Made by a program: the position numbers and the translations under genes. A model generated the notes under the pieces. It was not told where the DNA came from. It saw only the letters and a list, made by a program, of their open reading frames with translations, and did no database searches. From a virus, in IMG/VR virus record IMGVR_UViG_3300035661_000012, positions 1 through 64,000 of that record: a stretch of DNA of 64,000 nt; one strand, given 5' to 3'. Below are positions 53,170 to 63,987 of the stretch, in pieces (positions within the stretch are counted from its first letter, which is position 1; every line of letters begins with the position of its first letter).

Positions 53170-55167
53170 ATGGACCAATTAAAGAATTTTGTTAAAGTAG
53201 CTGTTTCTGGATTCTACGGTGCATCCGATACTATTATTGATCTTAAAACTGGCGAAGGTGCTAAACTTCCAGATCCAGCAAATGGCGGATACAATCTTGT
53301 ATGGTATAATGCTTCTGACTTTGGAGATCCTTCAGATGATCCATTTGTAGAAGTTGTTCGCATTGTTAGTAAAACTAATGATCGAATTACAATTATTCGC
53401 AGTCAAGAAGGTACTACTGCAAGTCCTAAAAATAAAGTTGGCAAACAATTTAAGATGATTCTTGCTGCTACCGTTAAAGTATTGCACGATATACAAAACG
53501 ATACTAATGCTACACTTGCCGCAATGGAAGAAAATCTTAATAATACACTTTCTACAATGGAGAAAAATATTAATGATCGCCTTGATAGTATGAATGGGAA
53601 AACATTAATATTATCTACTCCAACCGATAATACTTTCCAAGATGGATTATTACCATTTACCAGCAATACTAATATTACCGATGCCGTTGATGAAGTTAAT
53701 GAAATTCTTTCGGAATTAGCTCCATCAAGACCAGATATTATCGGCGAATTAAATACTGGTAATCTTTCCTCTGTAGAAGGAAGATTATCTGGCAACCTTA
53801 CCTCCGATTGGTATCAAAATAATAAAAATGCCGGAGACATCGTTCCATTAATAACCGGATTTCCATTTTTTATCTATGCAAGTCAACCTGATCGTGGTTT
53901 TGGCCCTGGTGATCAAGGCGTTGTCTCTGTTTTAATCAAGAATGGCAATAACGATTTTACATCTGTTGCATCTATAGATTTGGGTGCTAATTTTGATGAA
54001 TCATTAAGAAATTCTCAGCAGAATATTTCTGCATGGCCTAATTCTGGCGTATACACTTTTACTGAAGGTTCTTTGCAAATAGTTTCTGTCAGCAAATATA
54101 ATAATTTTAAAAAATGGCAACAATGCATTACAAAAACAACGATTACTAGCCTTCTGGATGGCTATAATGCTATCAAACTTAATCATAACGGCCAAGACTC
54201 TAATGTTTTTTCTATTTGGCAAGAAAATGCTAGCAATAGCCTTTCTATTAGCCAGTTGACCATTAAAGAAGTAACTGTTGGCACGCATAAATATACATCC
54301 GGTATACCACATTATACATCTAATGATATTTTTTCTATTGGCACTAGCATCTCTGGTTTGTATACTAATGTATTTGCCAAGGATAATATCGCTTCTTTAT
54401 CATTAAGTGGATGCTCTCCCGTTAATATTCCTGCTACTGTACAAAATAAAGATACTGTTGTGAATATATTGCAAAATATGACCATTAATCAATCTAATGC
54501 TTTTTATTCTCAATTATCTGCAACCGTAACTGCTAAACATCCATTAAGAGCCACTTCAAATTCTGCTAATTTTAATAGTGCAGGAGCCTTCGTTTCAACA
54601 TATGGCAATATGTCAACTGATAAAGCAGAGTATTTTTACGATGAAAATAGAAGACTTCCGATCGGAAATTATTTATCTGCACCTGCTAACATTATTGGTC
54701 AATGGAATTCTACCAATTTATTAACAAGCGGTAATGCTTTGGTTTTGGGTGGAAGCTTAAAATTTGCAAAAGATAATTATTCGTCATATAAGCCAGATGG
54801 ATGTCCAAATTATACTTCTCTTGCCACAGATGCTCAACAACTATATTTGCGCGCCTTTAAAGATACAGTTCCGCATTCTAATGTTTCTTTAACCGTTGGT
54901 AATTTGGCATTTTCTAGCATGCCATCAAAAATTAAAATAGAAGTTAAACTTCCTGGGGTTACTGGATGGTTGGATGCATCTAAGCCATTTTCTGCATATT
55001 CATTTTCTGGCATTGATGGTGATGGCTGTTTGGTTACCAACTCTGGAAATATATTAAATTTAACATTTGGAACGTTTTCTACATATTCTTCTGGTAGTAT
55101 GATTATTGTGCGGGTAACGTTGATTGATAAAAATATTTCTATTAATTCTCTATTAGTTAATTGGTGA
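53170..55167 (+). CDS. Tail fibre protein 1
   Basis: 665 residues. The N-terminal 110 residues have the pattern VSGFYGASDTIIDLKTGEGA ... TIIRSQEGTTASP seen at the base of phage tail fibres. A short coiled coil (LAAMEENLNNTLSTMEKNIN, about 120-140) comes next, then a long beta-rich region with many Asn, Ser and Thr. This is consistent with a trimeric fibre whose distal part binds a surface receptor. The next gene follows after 4 nt. Confidence 0.82.
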   Translation: MDQLKNFVKVAVSGFYGASDTIIDLKTGEGAKLPDPANGGYNLVWYNASDFGDPSDDPFVEVVRIVSKTNDRITIIRSQEGTTASPKNKVGKQFKMILAATVKVLHDIQNDTNATLAAMEENLNNTLSTMEKNINDRLDSMNGKTLILSTPTDNTFQDGLLPFTSNTNITDAVDEVNEILSELAPSRPDIIGELNTGNLSSVEGRLSGNLTSDWYQNNKNAGDIVPLITGFPFFIYASQPDRGFGPGDQGVVSVLIKNGNNDFTSVASIDLGANFDESLRNSQQNISAWPNSGVYTFTEGSLQIVSVSKYNNFKKWQQCITKTTITSLLDGYNAIKLNHNGQDSNVFSIWQENASNSLSISQLTIKEVTVGTHKYTSGIPHYTSNDIFSIGTSISGLYTNVFAKDNIASLSLSGCSPVNIPATVQNKDTVVNILQNMTINQSNAFYSQLSATVTAKHPLRATSNSANFNSAGAFVSTYGNMSTDKAEYFYDENRRLPIGNYLSAPANIIGQWNSTNLLTSGNALVLGGSLKFAKDNYSSYKPDGCPNYTSLATDAQQLYLRAFKDTVPHSNVSLTVGNLAFSSMPSKIKIEVKLPGVTGWLDASKPFSAYSFSGIDGDGCLVTNSGNILNLTFGTFSTYSSGSMIIVRVTLIDKNISINSLLVNW

Positions 55168-55171
55168 TTAA

Positions 55172-56623
55172 ATGGCAGATAAATTAGATTTTGTCTTTAA
55201 AAAAACGCTCAATCGTACATATTCTTCTAATGCTAAGAACTGGTTTGAAGAATTACCTGCCGGTACATTACGTTTACGTGCAGATGCTATTTATACAGAA
55301 GAAATACCATCAACTCCTCCTGCAGATACAACTGCGATTATACAAAAGTTTAGCAAACAAGCTTTAATTAAAGATAATACAGTTGCATATAACCGAGGGT
55401 GGTATTTTGATTATCCTGCTGGATATAGAATCACAGATCTTATAACACCAAATTATGGAACTGGATACACTGTTCGTGTTTATGATGGAGATTATAAGGA
55501 AATACCCACGACAGATCCATCTGGTTGGATTTTTGATTATGAAAATGCATATTTAGCCTTTGATAACAACCCTGCTTCTTATGGTTGGAATGCCAATGCC
55601 TTCTATGTTGATGTTTATAGATATATTGGTAAGACGCTTTATGATTTCTTGCTTTCATATACTTCTGATTTAGCTACTAAAATCGATAATAGCAAAGTAG
55701 GAATTGCTGGTGGTGTGGCACCTTTGAATGCTGATGGAATCATTCCTCCACAATATATGCCACCATTAGCTATTACAGATGTTTTTGTTGTTAATAATTT
55801 AGCTGAGATGTTAGATATTCCTGCGCAAAAAGGTGATATAGCGATTCGAACAGATATACGTACAAATTTTATTCTTAAACAAGAACCAGCTTCTGTAGAA
55901 GCTAACTGGCAACAGTTATTGATTCCCGATTTCTCCGATTCCAATAATATTCATTATACCACTCCAGAAAATACCGCTCTACACACTGTTCGCGATGCTC
56001 TTGATTCTTTAGTTTATAAATCTCCAGTCGTTACATCATTTACAGCTAATCCATCTGTTATACAAACGGGTTTTGCTGCGACAAATGTTCAATTTTCGTG
56101 GACATTAAACAAAACAAATATTACAAATCAAATATTAACATATACAAATCCATCTTCTGGCAGTGCAATCTCTGTATCGTTAACATCAAATGCAAGATCA
56201 TACAATTGGACGGAAAAAGCCGTAGATAATGATGCTATATTTTCATTAACAATACAAGATGGATCGAATTCTGTCGTTAAAACATTAACCATCCCTAAAT
56301 TATCAAAAATATATGCTGGAACAAGCTCTTCTCTTGTCATAGATGGATCAGTTGTACCAAATTTTGCAAATAAATCATATTTATCAACCTTGGTTGATTA
56401 TGAGGCAATTTTTGATTGTTCTGGCGGCCAATATATTTATATATGTTTTCCTATAACAGCCGGACAGCCAGCAAAAGTCTTTGTTAATGGTCATTTAAAT
56501 TCTGCGTGGAATTATTTGCAATTAAATGTTACTAACGAAGTTGGTTATTCTGAAGATTATTATGTAATGCGTTCGCAATATAAACAATATGGAAATAATA
56601 TTAAAGTAAGGTTTGAAGCATGA
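55172..56623 (+). CDS. Tail fibre protein 2
   Basis: 483 residues. The mid-region GIAGGVAPLNADGIIPPQYM is a recurrent linker in tail fibres. The C-terminal 190 residues (from about TSFTANPSV) are related to the C-terminus of the next gene: both contain an FDC(S/T)GGQY(I/F)YI block and end in a (K)VRFEA- or QVEVS-type strand. The shared end points to a common receptor-binding or trimerisation head. It overlaps the next gene by 4 nt (ATGA). Confidence 0.82.
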   Translation: MADKLDFVFKKTLNRTYSSNAKNWFEELPAGTLRLRADAIYTEEIPSTPPADTTAIIQKFSKQALIKDNTVAYNRGWYFDYPAGYRITDLITPNYGTGYTVRVYDGDYKEIPTTDPSGWIFDYENAYLAFDNNPASYGWNANAFYVDVYRYIGKTLYDFLLSYTSDLATKIDNSKVGIAGGVAPLNADGIIPPQYMPPLAITDVFVVNNLAEMLDIPAQKGDIAIRTDIRTNFILKQEPASVEANWQQLLIPDFSDSNNIHYTTPENTALHTVRDALDSLVYKSPVVTSFTANPSVIQTGFAATNVQFSWTLNKTNITNQILTYTNPSSGSAISVSLTSNARSYNWTEKAVDNDAIFSLTIQDGSNSVVKTLTIPKLSKIYAGTSSSLVIDGSVVPNFANKSYLSTLVDYEAIFDCSGGQYIYICFPITAGQPAKVFVNGHLNSAWNYLQLNVTNEVGYSEDYYVMRSQYKQYGNNIKVRFEA

Positions 56624-59600
56624 AAAACTACGGAACATTAATCAACGCCCCTATTCGCCCTAATGATAATGCAGATTCTTATCCTGTTGCATTGTCTAAT
56701 GAAATCCAAGGCGGAGTTCATCTTGTAAATACCGTTACTGATCGAGATAATATTCCGTCGGAACGTCGTCAAGAAGGAATGCTTGTTTTTGTTTCCACTG
56801 ATCAAAAAACATTTCAGCTATTTGGCGGGGTTACGAACGATCATTGGATTGAAGTTGATTTTGGAAATAGTGCAAAATTAGCGTTTCAATTAAATTCTGT
56901 TCCATATCCAGAAACAACAACATTAAATATACAAGGAGCTGGTGCTAGTGCCTTATATGATGTTGGTACTAAAAAATTTACATTACTTATTCCTGGGATG
57001 AATACTTGGAGAGGCGCCTGGGCTGAAAATACACCTTATGCGCTAAATGATTTAGTTCATTATAATGGTAATGTTTATATTGCAACACAAGCACATACAT
57101 CAACTTCAACAACTCCAGATCAAGATATAAACAAATGGGATACATTTGCTTCTCGTGGAAGCGTTGGCATAACATGGAAAGGAACTTGGGACGGCGGCAC
57201 TTATAAATTATATGATGCAGTAACTTATAATGGCAGCACATATATTTGTATATTAGAGCACACAAATATTGTTCCTACAAACGAAGCATATTGGAATTTA
57301 TTAGTAAGCAAAGGAGACACCGGACCACAAGGACCAGTTGGGCCACAAGGACCTCCAGGAATTTATACACTTACATATGCAGGTCATTGGAGCGCGGCAG
57401 TAACTTATAGTGTAAATAACTTTGTTTCTTATGATGGCGCTCTATGGTTTTGTAATACTAACAATCAGGGTAATAATGTCCCTGGTGTTTCCCCATTTTG
57501 GGATTTGATGGTCGGTAAAGGTGATCCGCCTGCACACGAATGGAATCCGCCTAGTATTCGTTTTCAAAATCCAGATGGCACTTGGGGTCCATATGTGAAC
57601 ATTCAGGGTACAAAAGGGATGGTATGGAGAGGCGACTGGAGTGATAGTACGGATTATCCAGTTGATAGCGTTGTTTATTATAATGGGTCATCTTATATTT
57701 TAACAGATACAATTATAGCTGGCGAGTATCCTAAAGAGCCAAGTAAAAATAGTAAATGGCAACAAGTTGTCGAAAAAGGTGATGTAGGAATCACTTATCG
57801 CGGAGTTTGGAATTCGCAAACTACTTATTATCGTGGAGATATGGTTTTTTATGAAGGCAGTGTATATATGTATATATATGCAACGCCTGGCATAACTTCA
57901 GAGCCTACAGATATTAGTCAAACACCTCAATGGCAATTGGTTATTAATGGAATACAATATAGAGGTACTTTTGATTCAAATAATACTTATTATCCGTATC
58001 AAATGGTATCTTATGATGGACGTACATATATACTAAATCAAACAACTCCTTTTTATCCAACTTCAAACCAGTATGCTTATCCAGGATATTATGCAAACTG
58101 GGTTAGAGTCACTCCAGATTCATTTGTATATAGAGGAAATTGGGTCAGTGGTCAAAAATATTATTACTTTGATATTGTTAAATTTAAAAATTGTTATTAT
58201 TTATATCAAAATTTAAATCCTAAATATTCTTCGATTGATCCTCCAAAAGATTCTGATTGGGCTCTTTGGCAAATAACATTATCTTTTAAGGGAGATTGGT
58301 CGGCAGTTACTACGTATTATTTAGGTGATGTTGTAAAATATGAAGGCGCTGCTTATATATGTAATGTCGGCCAAGGAATAGTTCCTCCAACAGATCCTGC
58401 AAAAAATCCTGTAATACCTGGTACAGATGATTCTTATACTAAAATTGTCGACAAAGGTGATACTGGTCCTCAAGGACCTCCAGGAGTGGGTTTAACCGCT
58501 TCTTATGATTCTTACGATCCACGGATAACCTATCCGCCTCTTACATTAGTACGCCACAATGGTAAGCAATGGTATACTAAAATAGAAACCACAGGTATTG
58601 AACCTGCCGAAGGTCCTAATTGGGGATTATTTACAGATAGCGGTCCTCAGGGTATTCAGGGACCTCCTGGACCAAAAGGTATGACATGGAAGGGCGCTTG
58701 GAATGCAGCGATACAATATAGCATTGCTGATGCTGTTGGTTATGAAGGTAATATATATTATGCGTTAACAACAAATACTAATAAAATTCCGACCACATCA
58801 CCTAATGATTGGGATTTATTTGTTCAGCGTGGAGAAAAAGGTCTTCCACTTGTTTACCGTGGTCAATGGTCTAAGACTACTTTATATTTAAAAGATGATA
58901 CTGTTCATTATAATGGCAATATTTATATTGCTTTAAGAGATAATACAAATGTAACTCCTGGTAGTTCTGCTGCCGATTGGGAAGTATTTGTTTCAAAAGG
59001 CGATCAAGGTCCGATAGGACCTCCAGGACCTCAAGGTTCTCAGGGTGAACAGGGACCTCCAGGAATTAATCTATTTCCATTTGGCCAATGGGACATAAAT
59101 ACAACGTATGAACCTGGGGCGCTTGTTTCTTGGGATGGTTCTACTTGGGAATGTATAGCAACAAATATGGGTATCACTCCTGGATTACAACCGCAATATT
59201 GGAGATTATTTGTATCAAAAGGCGACCCTGGCTTACAATGGAAAGGAACTTATTCAGGAAGTACCCAATATTATAAAAGAGATGTTGTCTATAGAAGTGG
59301 GGCCTCATATATATGCTTAATGGATGGTGTTATTAGCAAAGATCCATCGTATCCTCCTTATCAGGGTCTCTATTGGGATATTTTTACAGTGGCTGTTAAG
59401 GGTGACAAAGGAGATCAAGGAGAGCGGGGACCTGCAGGGGTTGGTTTGACATATTTGGGCGACTATGATCCAACAGAATCTTATCCAACAAATGTATTAG
59501 TATCTTATCAGGGAAATACATATTATTCTATATTGGCAAGTTATGGCAAAACACCATCCACCAATCCGACATATTGGAAGTTATTTGTTATTAAAGGTGA

Positions 59601-61689
59601 AGTTGGTCCAGCTGGACCTCCAGGACCCGCTGGTCCACAAGGCCCTCAAGGCTTGCCTGGAAGCGGCTTAATATATGCTGGTCAATATAGTAGTTCGGAA
59701 CTTTATGCATTAAATACCTTGGTTGGTTATAATAATAAAGTTTGGCGATCAAAAACTTCGACTCAAGGTAATGCGCCAACAGAAGGTTCTCCTTTTTGGG
59801 AATTATTCTTAACCGGAGAACCGGGTCCGCAAGGAAATCCAGGACCACAAGGTGCACCTGGAACTGGTGTAACGTTTTTTGGCAATTGGGCAGATTCAAC
59901 AAATTATCCGCAATATGCTATTGTTGTTAAAAATGATATAGTTTATATTGCCACCCAATCGCATACATCTTCTAGCACAAATGCACCTGATGTAAATGTT
60001 GATTATTGGGCTATTATATCTAAACCAGGCCCGCAAGGGCTTAAAGGCGATACTGGAGAAGCTGGTCCTATGGGACCACAAGGACCAAGAGGTTTTTCTG
60101 GTGCTTCACTAAATTTTGCTGGGACATGGTCTGCCGAAGAAGCTTATTCAGTGAATGACTTAGTTGCCTATGAAGGTTCAACATGGGTTTGTTTACAACC
60201 TAATTCTAATATTATACCAAGAGAAGGCACATATTGGACTGTATTTGTTAAACGTGGTCCAATGGGACCGCAAGGATATACTGGACCTCAAGGGCCAAAA
60301 GGCGATCCTGGTGGCTCATTTTTGTTTGCGGGTACATGGGACGGCACTATAAGTTATCCTAAAGATACACTTGTTACTTATAATGGAAGTGCTTATGTGT
60401 CTTTGCAGGCTTCTGCAAATAAAAGCCCAGAATCTAATCCAACATATTGGATAAAAATAGTTGCCAAAGGTGATAAAGGCGACAAAGGAGATCGAGGTGA
60501 AACTGGTCCGCAAGGTCCCCAAGGATTCACTGGTCCGCAAGGACCTAAGGGAGATAGGGGTCTTCCGGGTGCAGGATTAATTCCACTTGGAACGTGGGAT
60601 TCTTTAACAACTTATGGCAAATGGTCTTTAGTCACTTATAATGGCAGTTCTTATTATGCTAATGTAGATAATCAAAATGTTATCCCTTCATCTAATTCTT
60701 TTGTATGGACCTTATTTGCTTCAAAAGGTGATCAAGGAGTACAAGGCATTCAAGGTCCACAAGGGCCTGTCGGGCCTGAAGGGCCTGTTGGTCCACAAGG
60801 ACTTCAGGGTGTACCTGGTATGGTATATAAAGGCACTTGGTCTAGTACGACCCCATATGCAAATGGTGATGTTGTTTTTTATAATGGCAATTCTTTTATA
60901 TGCGTGCAAGCTAATAATAATCAAATTCCTCAAGAAGGATCAACTTATTGGTCGTTTTTATCAAAACGCAGTGTATATAATTTCCATGCTGGTGCTGGAA
61001 TTACTATTCAGCAGAACGATCCCGATGTAACAATAACCAATACTATTGATTCGGCACAAGAAATAGTTTATCAAAATACAGATTATCCCACGTTTGGTAG
61101 TGTAAAAGATGCATTGGATAAATTATTATATGCACCCGTTAAAATCACATCTTTTACTGGCGGAGCTACCTATGAAAAAGGCATAACTGTCGTATCAATC
61201 GTGCTCGATTGGACAATAAATAGACCAATAACAAGTCAAAACATCAATGGTACATCTTATGCTGTTGATGTTAGACATGCTCCTATAAGTGGATTATCTT
61301 TAACAACAGATACAACATTTACATTGACCGCAACAGATAATGTAAGTACAGACACCGCTCAGATACAAATACTCCTTAGAAATAAAAGATATTGGGGCGT
61401 TTCTTCTTCAGCCTCATTAACCGATGCTCAGATTATAGCTTTAAATTCAGAATTTGCAACAGATAGAATACAGACAAGAGTTTTTGATTGTACGGGCGGG
61501 CAATATTTTTATATTATTTATCCTTCTGCATGGGGTGCGGCAACTTTTAAGGTCGGCGGAATGATTCAAACTGATTTCTTACTTACTACCCGCTCTTTTA
61601 CCAATGCTAGTGGCTGGACAGAAAGTTATAATATATACCGTATTTATAATTTGCAACACGGTAGTAAAATTCAAGTGGAGGTTTCATAA
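56620..61689 (+). CDS. Giant modular tail fibre: about 20 carbohydrate-binding-like repeats with collagen-like linkers
   Basis: 1689 residues. After an N-terminal cap shared with the gene at 61689 (TDRDNIPSERRQEGMLVFVS), about 20 modules of roughly 50-65 residues follow. Each begins W/Y-x-G-x-W-x-x-x-T-x-Y and contains D-x-V-x-Y-x-G-x-x-Y, the layout of CBM5/12-type chitin-binding-like modules. They run from about residue 127 to 1450. Many are joined by collagen-like GPQGPxG runs, for example GDTGPQGPVGPQGPPG. The C-terminal 190 residues are shared with the previous gene. The protein should form a long stiff fibre with many sugar-binding sites. Count is by eye. Confidence 0.88.
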   Translation: MKNYGTLINAPIRPNDNADSYPVALSNEIQGGVHLVNTVTDRDNIPSERRQEGMLVFVSTDQKTFQLFGGVTNDHWIEVDFGNSAKLAFQLNSVPYPETTTLNIQGAGASALYDVGTKKFTLLIPGMNTWRGAWAENTPYALNDLVHYNGNVYIATQAHTSTSTTPDQDINKWDTFASRGSVGITWKGTWDGGTYKLYDAVTYNGSTYICILEHTNIVPTNEAYWNLLVSKGDTGPQGPVGPQGPPGIYTLTYAGHWSAAVTYSVNNFVSYDGALWFCNTNNQGNNVPGVSPFWDLMVGKGDPPAHEWNPPSIRFQNPDGTWGPYVNIQGTKGMVWRGDWSDSTDYPVDSVVYYNGSSYILTDTIIAGEYPKEPSKNSKWQQVVEKGDVGITYRGVWNSQTTYYRGDMVFYEGSVYMYIYATPGITSEPTDISQTPQWQLVINGIQYRGTFDSNNTYYPYQMVSYDGRTYILNQTTPFYPTSNQYAYPGYYANWVRVTPDSFVYRGNWVSGQKYYYFDIVKFKNCYYLYQNLNPKYSSIDPPKDSDWALWQITLSFKGDWSAVTTYYLGDVVKYEGAAYICNVGQGIVPPTDPAKNPVIPGTDDSYTKIVDKGDTGPQGPPGVGLTASYDSYDPRITYPPLTLVRHNGKQWYTKIETTGIEPAEGPNWGLFTDSGPQGIQGPPGPKGMTWKGAWNAAIQYSIADAVGYEGNIYYALTTNTNKIPTTSPNDWDLFVQRGEKGLPLVYRGQWSKTTLYLKDDTVHYNGNIYIALRDNTNVTPGSSAADWEVFVSKGDQGPIGPPGPQGSQGEQGPPGINLFPFGQWDINTTYEPGALVSWDGSTWECIATNMGITPGLQPQYWRLFVSKGDPGLQWKGTYSGSTQYYKRDVVYRSGASYICLMDGVISKDPSYPPYQGLYWDIFTVAVKGDKGDQGERGPAGVGLTYLGDYDPTESYPTNVLVSYQGNTYYSILASYGKTPSTNPTYWKLFVIKGEVGPAGPPGPAGPQGPQGLPGSGLIYAGQYSSSELYALNTLVGYNNKVWRSKTSTQGNAPTEGSPFWELFLTGEPGPQGNPGPQGAPGTGVTFFGNWADSTNYPQYAIVVKNDIVYIATQSHTSSSTNAPDVNVDYWAIISKPGPQGLKGDTGEAGPMGPQGPRGFSGASLNFAGTWSAEEAYSVNDLVAYEGSTWVCLQPNSNIIPREGTYWTVFVKRGPMGPQGYTGPQGPKGDPGGSFLFAGTWDGTISYPKDTLVTYNGSAYVSLQASANKSPESNPTYWIKIVAKGDKGDKGDRGETGPQGPQGFTGPQGPKGDRGLPGAGLIPLGTWDSLTTYGKWSLVTYNGSSYYANVDNQNVIPSSNSFVWTLFASKGDQGVQGIQGPQGPVGPEGPVGPQGLQGVPGMVYKGTWSSTTPYANGDVVFYNGNSFICVQANNNQIPQEGSTYWSFLSKRSVYNFHAGAGITIQQNDPDVTITNTIDSAQEIVYQNTDYPTFGSVKDALDKLLYAPVKITSFTGGATYEKGITVVSIVLDWTINRPITSQNINGTSYAVDVRHAPISGLSLTTDTTFTLTATDNVSTDTAQIQILLRNKRYWGVSSSASLTDAQIIALNSEFATDRIQTRVFDCTGGQYFYIIYPSAWGAATFKVGGMIQTDFLLTTRSFTNASGWTESYNIYRIYNLQHGSKIQVEVS

Positions 61690-63533
61690 TGGATTATGCA
61701 GGTACAAATATACCATCTTCTATTCTTCCCTATTCATCAGATGATACTTATCCAACACATATAGATACATTTGGCAAAGGTGGATATCGCACTGTTGCTA
61801 CTTCTACAGATAGAGATGCTATACCCGCTGATCGTAGATCAGAGGGTATGTTAGTTTATGTAATTGGTGACGGTTTAGTTTATCAACTTAAAGGCGGTAC
61901 CACAAATGACAAATGGCAAATATTAACTCTTAACAGCGGCAACAATAATATTAAATTTATTAATTTAACTGATGTACCAGCCGCTTATACTAATGCAGCT
62001 AGTAATTTTGTAAAAGTAAAAGCCGATGCTACGGGATTAGAATTTGTTGATGGATTAAAAACTGCTGAAATGATTGCTAATGCGAATCATCCAGATTATA
62101 AGAGTGATCGTGGTATATTATATTATAAAGCTCAATTATCACCAACAAATACTTATACAGAGGGAATTGATAATCAAGTATTGTTATGGATGAATGCCGA
62201 AGAATTAGGAAGTTCAGGCCCTATAGATAGGACATCTGTTATTTATGGGACGGCCAGACATACCATAACTCCAGGTTCGTCACTTCAATCTGCTACGGAT
62301 AACTTTGGTGGAAAGGCTTATAATACTACTACTGGGGCTTATCAATTAGTTGTAAATGGAAATATTGATGATTGGAATTACGCAAATAAAGCAGAATGGA
62401 CTATAGATTTTTGGGGTAATAGTGGTTCTGATGGTGTGACTTTTTTAAATGTCGATAGTTTGTTTTATATAGGTACAGGTTACCAAAATAATAAATTATC
62501 CTTTTACGAAACGGTTTCTTCTAATTTGACTCTTCGTGATTCTTGTTCTTTTTCATCTAGTACATGGATTCATGTTGCTATTGAAAAATATAATGGTTCA
62601 ATTAGGCTTTATATTAATGGTGTTGCAAGAAATTCAGTTACTTCTTTGTTGCCAGCCAATGCTACAAGCGGTCCATTATCAATGCTTGCTGGTCATGGAT
62701 CTATAGATGATCTTCGTATATCAAATGTTGCACGTTACAAAGGTTCAAATTTTACTCCTAGAACTGCTCCTTATGCTTATAGAGCGGTTTCTTCTGATAT
62801 TGATACTAGTTTGTATTTCAAAACCAAAGATAATGTAAGATATAATTTACTTGATAAATTATATGCCAATAAAACTATAAATTTTTTACCAACTGATGGA
62901 ATTAATACTATCAATACATTATTAGGTAGTGTCCCCAGAGATCTTAATGCCTATACATTAACCTTACAATTTGGAGATGGTAATTATAATTTTTATGCAG
63001 GTTCATTACAGATAGGCGGGTTTAAAAATGGTACAATTTTAATACTGGGCGATACTTCGGAAACTACCGACCTACATACAAACCAAGGAGTAGTCTTTAA
63101 CTGGAGTAATCTTGTAGCTAATCAAGGTGGATTATATATTTGTCAAAATTTTGGATGTATAATATCGGTTAATAGAATCAAATTTCAATCAACCACACCA
63201 GCGAGTGAGGCTAGGGTGTTATTTCTAGATAGAAATCCTGGATCTCAATTTGATATATATGCAAATTATTTTGTCGACAGTACTGCAAATAGTAGACTCC
63301 TTGCTTGTTCGCATGTTGACCATGTAAACGCATTTAATAATTATTTTACCGCTGGGGTTGCTGCTATCACATCTTATAATATGTCGACGGTTTTTTCAAC
63401 TTCAAATTATACGACTGGAACTAGTCCATCTATTGGGCTGAATGCTTTATCTGGTGGGACGATTATTAAAAATGGAGCCCAGCCAAGTGGTTCTACAGCA
63501 GAGTCAACGGTTTCTGGTGGAGTAATTAGATAA
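61689..63533 (+). CDS. Tail fibre protein with LamG/ConA-like domain
   Basis: 614 residues. The N-terminal module (about 30-75, TDRDAIPADRRSEGMLVYVI then GGTTNDKWQIL) is homologous to the cap of the preceding giant fibre, so both probably dock onto the same baseplate site. Residues of about 155-360 form a concanavalin/LamG-type lectin domain (WTIDFWGNSGS ... STWIHVAIEKYNGSIRLYIN ... GSIDDLRISNVARYKG). The C-terminal part is beta-helix-like, rich in Asn and Gly. The stop of the previous gene overlaps its start (TAATG). Confidence 0.85.
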   Translation: MDYAGTNIPSSILPYSSDDTYPTHIDTFGKGGYRTVATSTDRDAIPADRRSEGMLVYVIGDGLVYQLKGGTTNDKWQILTLNSGNNNIKFINLTDVPAAYTNAASNFVKVKADATGLEFVDGLKTAEMIANANHPDYKSDRGILYYKAQLSPTNTYTEGIDNQVLLWMNAEELGSSGPIDRTSVIYGTARHTITPGSSLQSATDNFGGKAYNTTTGAYQLVVNGNIDDWNYANKAEWTIDFWGNSGSDGVTFLNVDSLFYIGTGYQNNKLSFYETVSSNLTLRDSCSFSSSTWIHVAIEKYNGSIRLYINGVARNSVTSLLPANATSGPLSMLAGHGSIDDLRISNVARYKGSNFTPRTAPYAYRAVSSDIDTSLYFKTKDNVRYNLLDKLYANKTINFLPTDGINTINTLLGSVPRDLNAYTLTLQFGDGNYNFYAGSLQIGGFKNGTILILGDTSETTDLHTNQGVVFNWSNLVANQGGLYICQNFGCIISVNRIKFQSTTPASEARVLFLDRNPGSQFDIYANYFVDSTANSRLLACSHVDHVNAFNNYFTAGVAAITSYNMSTVFSTSNYTTGTSPSIGLNALSGGTIIKNGAQPSGSTAESTVSGGVIR

Positions 63534-63549
63534 AATTAGGAGTGGATTT

Positions 63550-63987
63550 ATGTTAGTGTATTTTTATTTAAATAATGATGGCCAAATTCAAAAAATATCA
63601 GATACAAAAGATACTTTTATTGATGCATTTGAAATAGCGATGGATTTATCTGGCAAACTAGATATTTTTAGCGAGCCAATTGACCCTGATGCTGGTATCG
63701 CTAAAGAACCAGATGCACAAAATAATCTAATTAATGTTCAAACTGTTATTGCTTCGCAAGAATTTCTTTTGAAGTTTTTACGTGCTAAACGTGATAAACT
63801 ATTGAAAGATACCATTTGGATTGCTGAGCGTCATAATTCTCAACCAGATTCTGCAAAAACATTAACTGCAGAACAATATGCTACTTGGCAAATATATTGG
63901 CAGGCATTAAGAGATCTTCCTAATACAGCCAATTTAGAAGGCGTCGATAGAACAACTATCGATAATTTATTTCCAAAACAACCATAA
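63550..63987 (+). CDS. Tail fibre assembly / chaperone protein
   Basis: 145 residues. The C-terminal half matches the phage tail assembly chaperone type often encoded after fibre genes: FLRAKRDKLLKDTIWIAERH, then LTAEQYATWQIYWQALRDLP. These proteins assist folding or attachment of the fibre encoded just upstream. AGGAG precedes the ATG. The sequence after its stop (AATAAAGAGGTAT) looks like the ribosome binding site of a further gene outside the window. Confidence 0.85.
   Translation: MLVYFYLNNDGQIQKISDTKDTFIDAFEIAMDLSGKLDIFSEPIDPDAGIAKEPDAQNNLINVQTVIASQEFLLKFLRAKRDKLLKDTIWIAERHNSQPDSAKTLTAEQYATWQIYWQALRDLPNTANLEGVDRTTIDNLFPKQP

Noticed and set aside
53170-63533. Diversity-generating retroelement targeting the fibre genes
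   Set aside because: No reverse transcriptase or template/variable repeat pair was seen in the window.
3175-63987. TAG-recoded genetic code as in some large gut phages
   Set aside because: TAG ends real genes at 3664, 8029 and 53162 within or directly before the next start, and no gene contains internal TAG codons.
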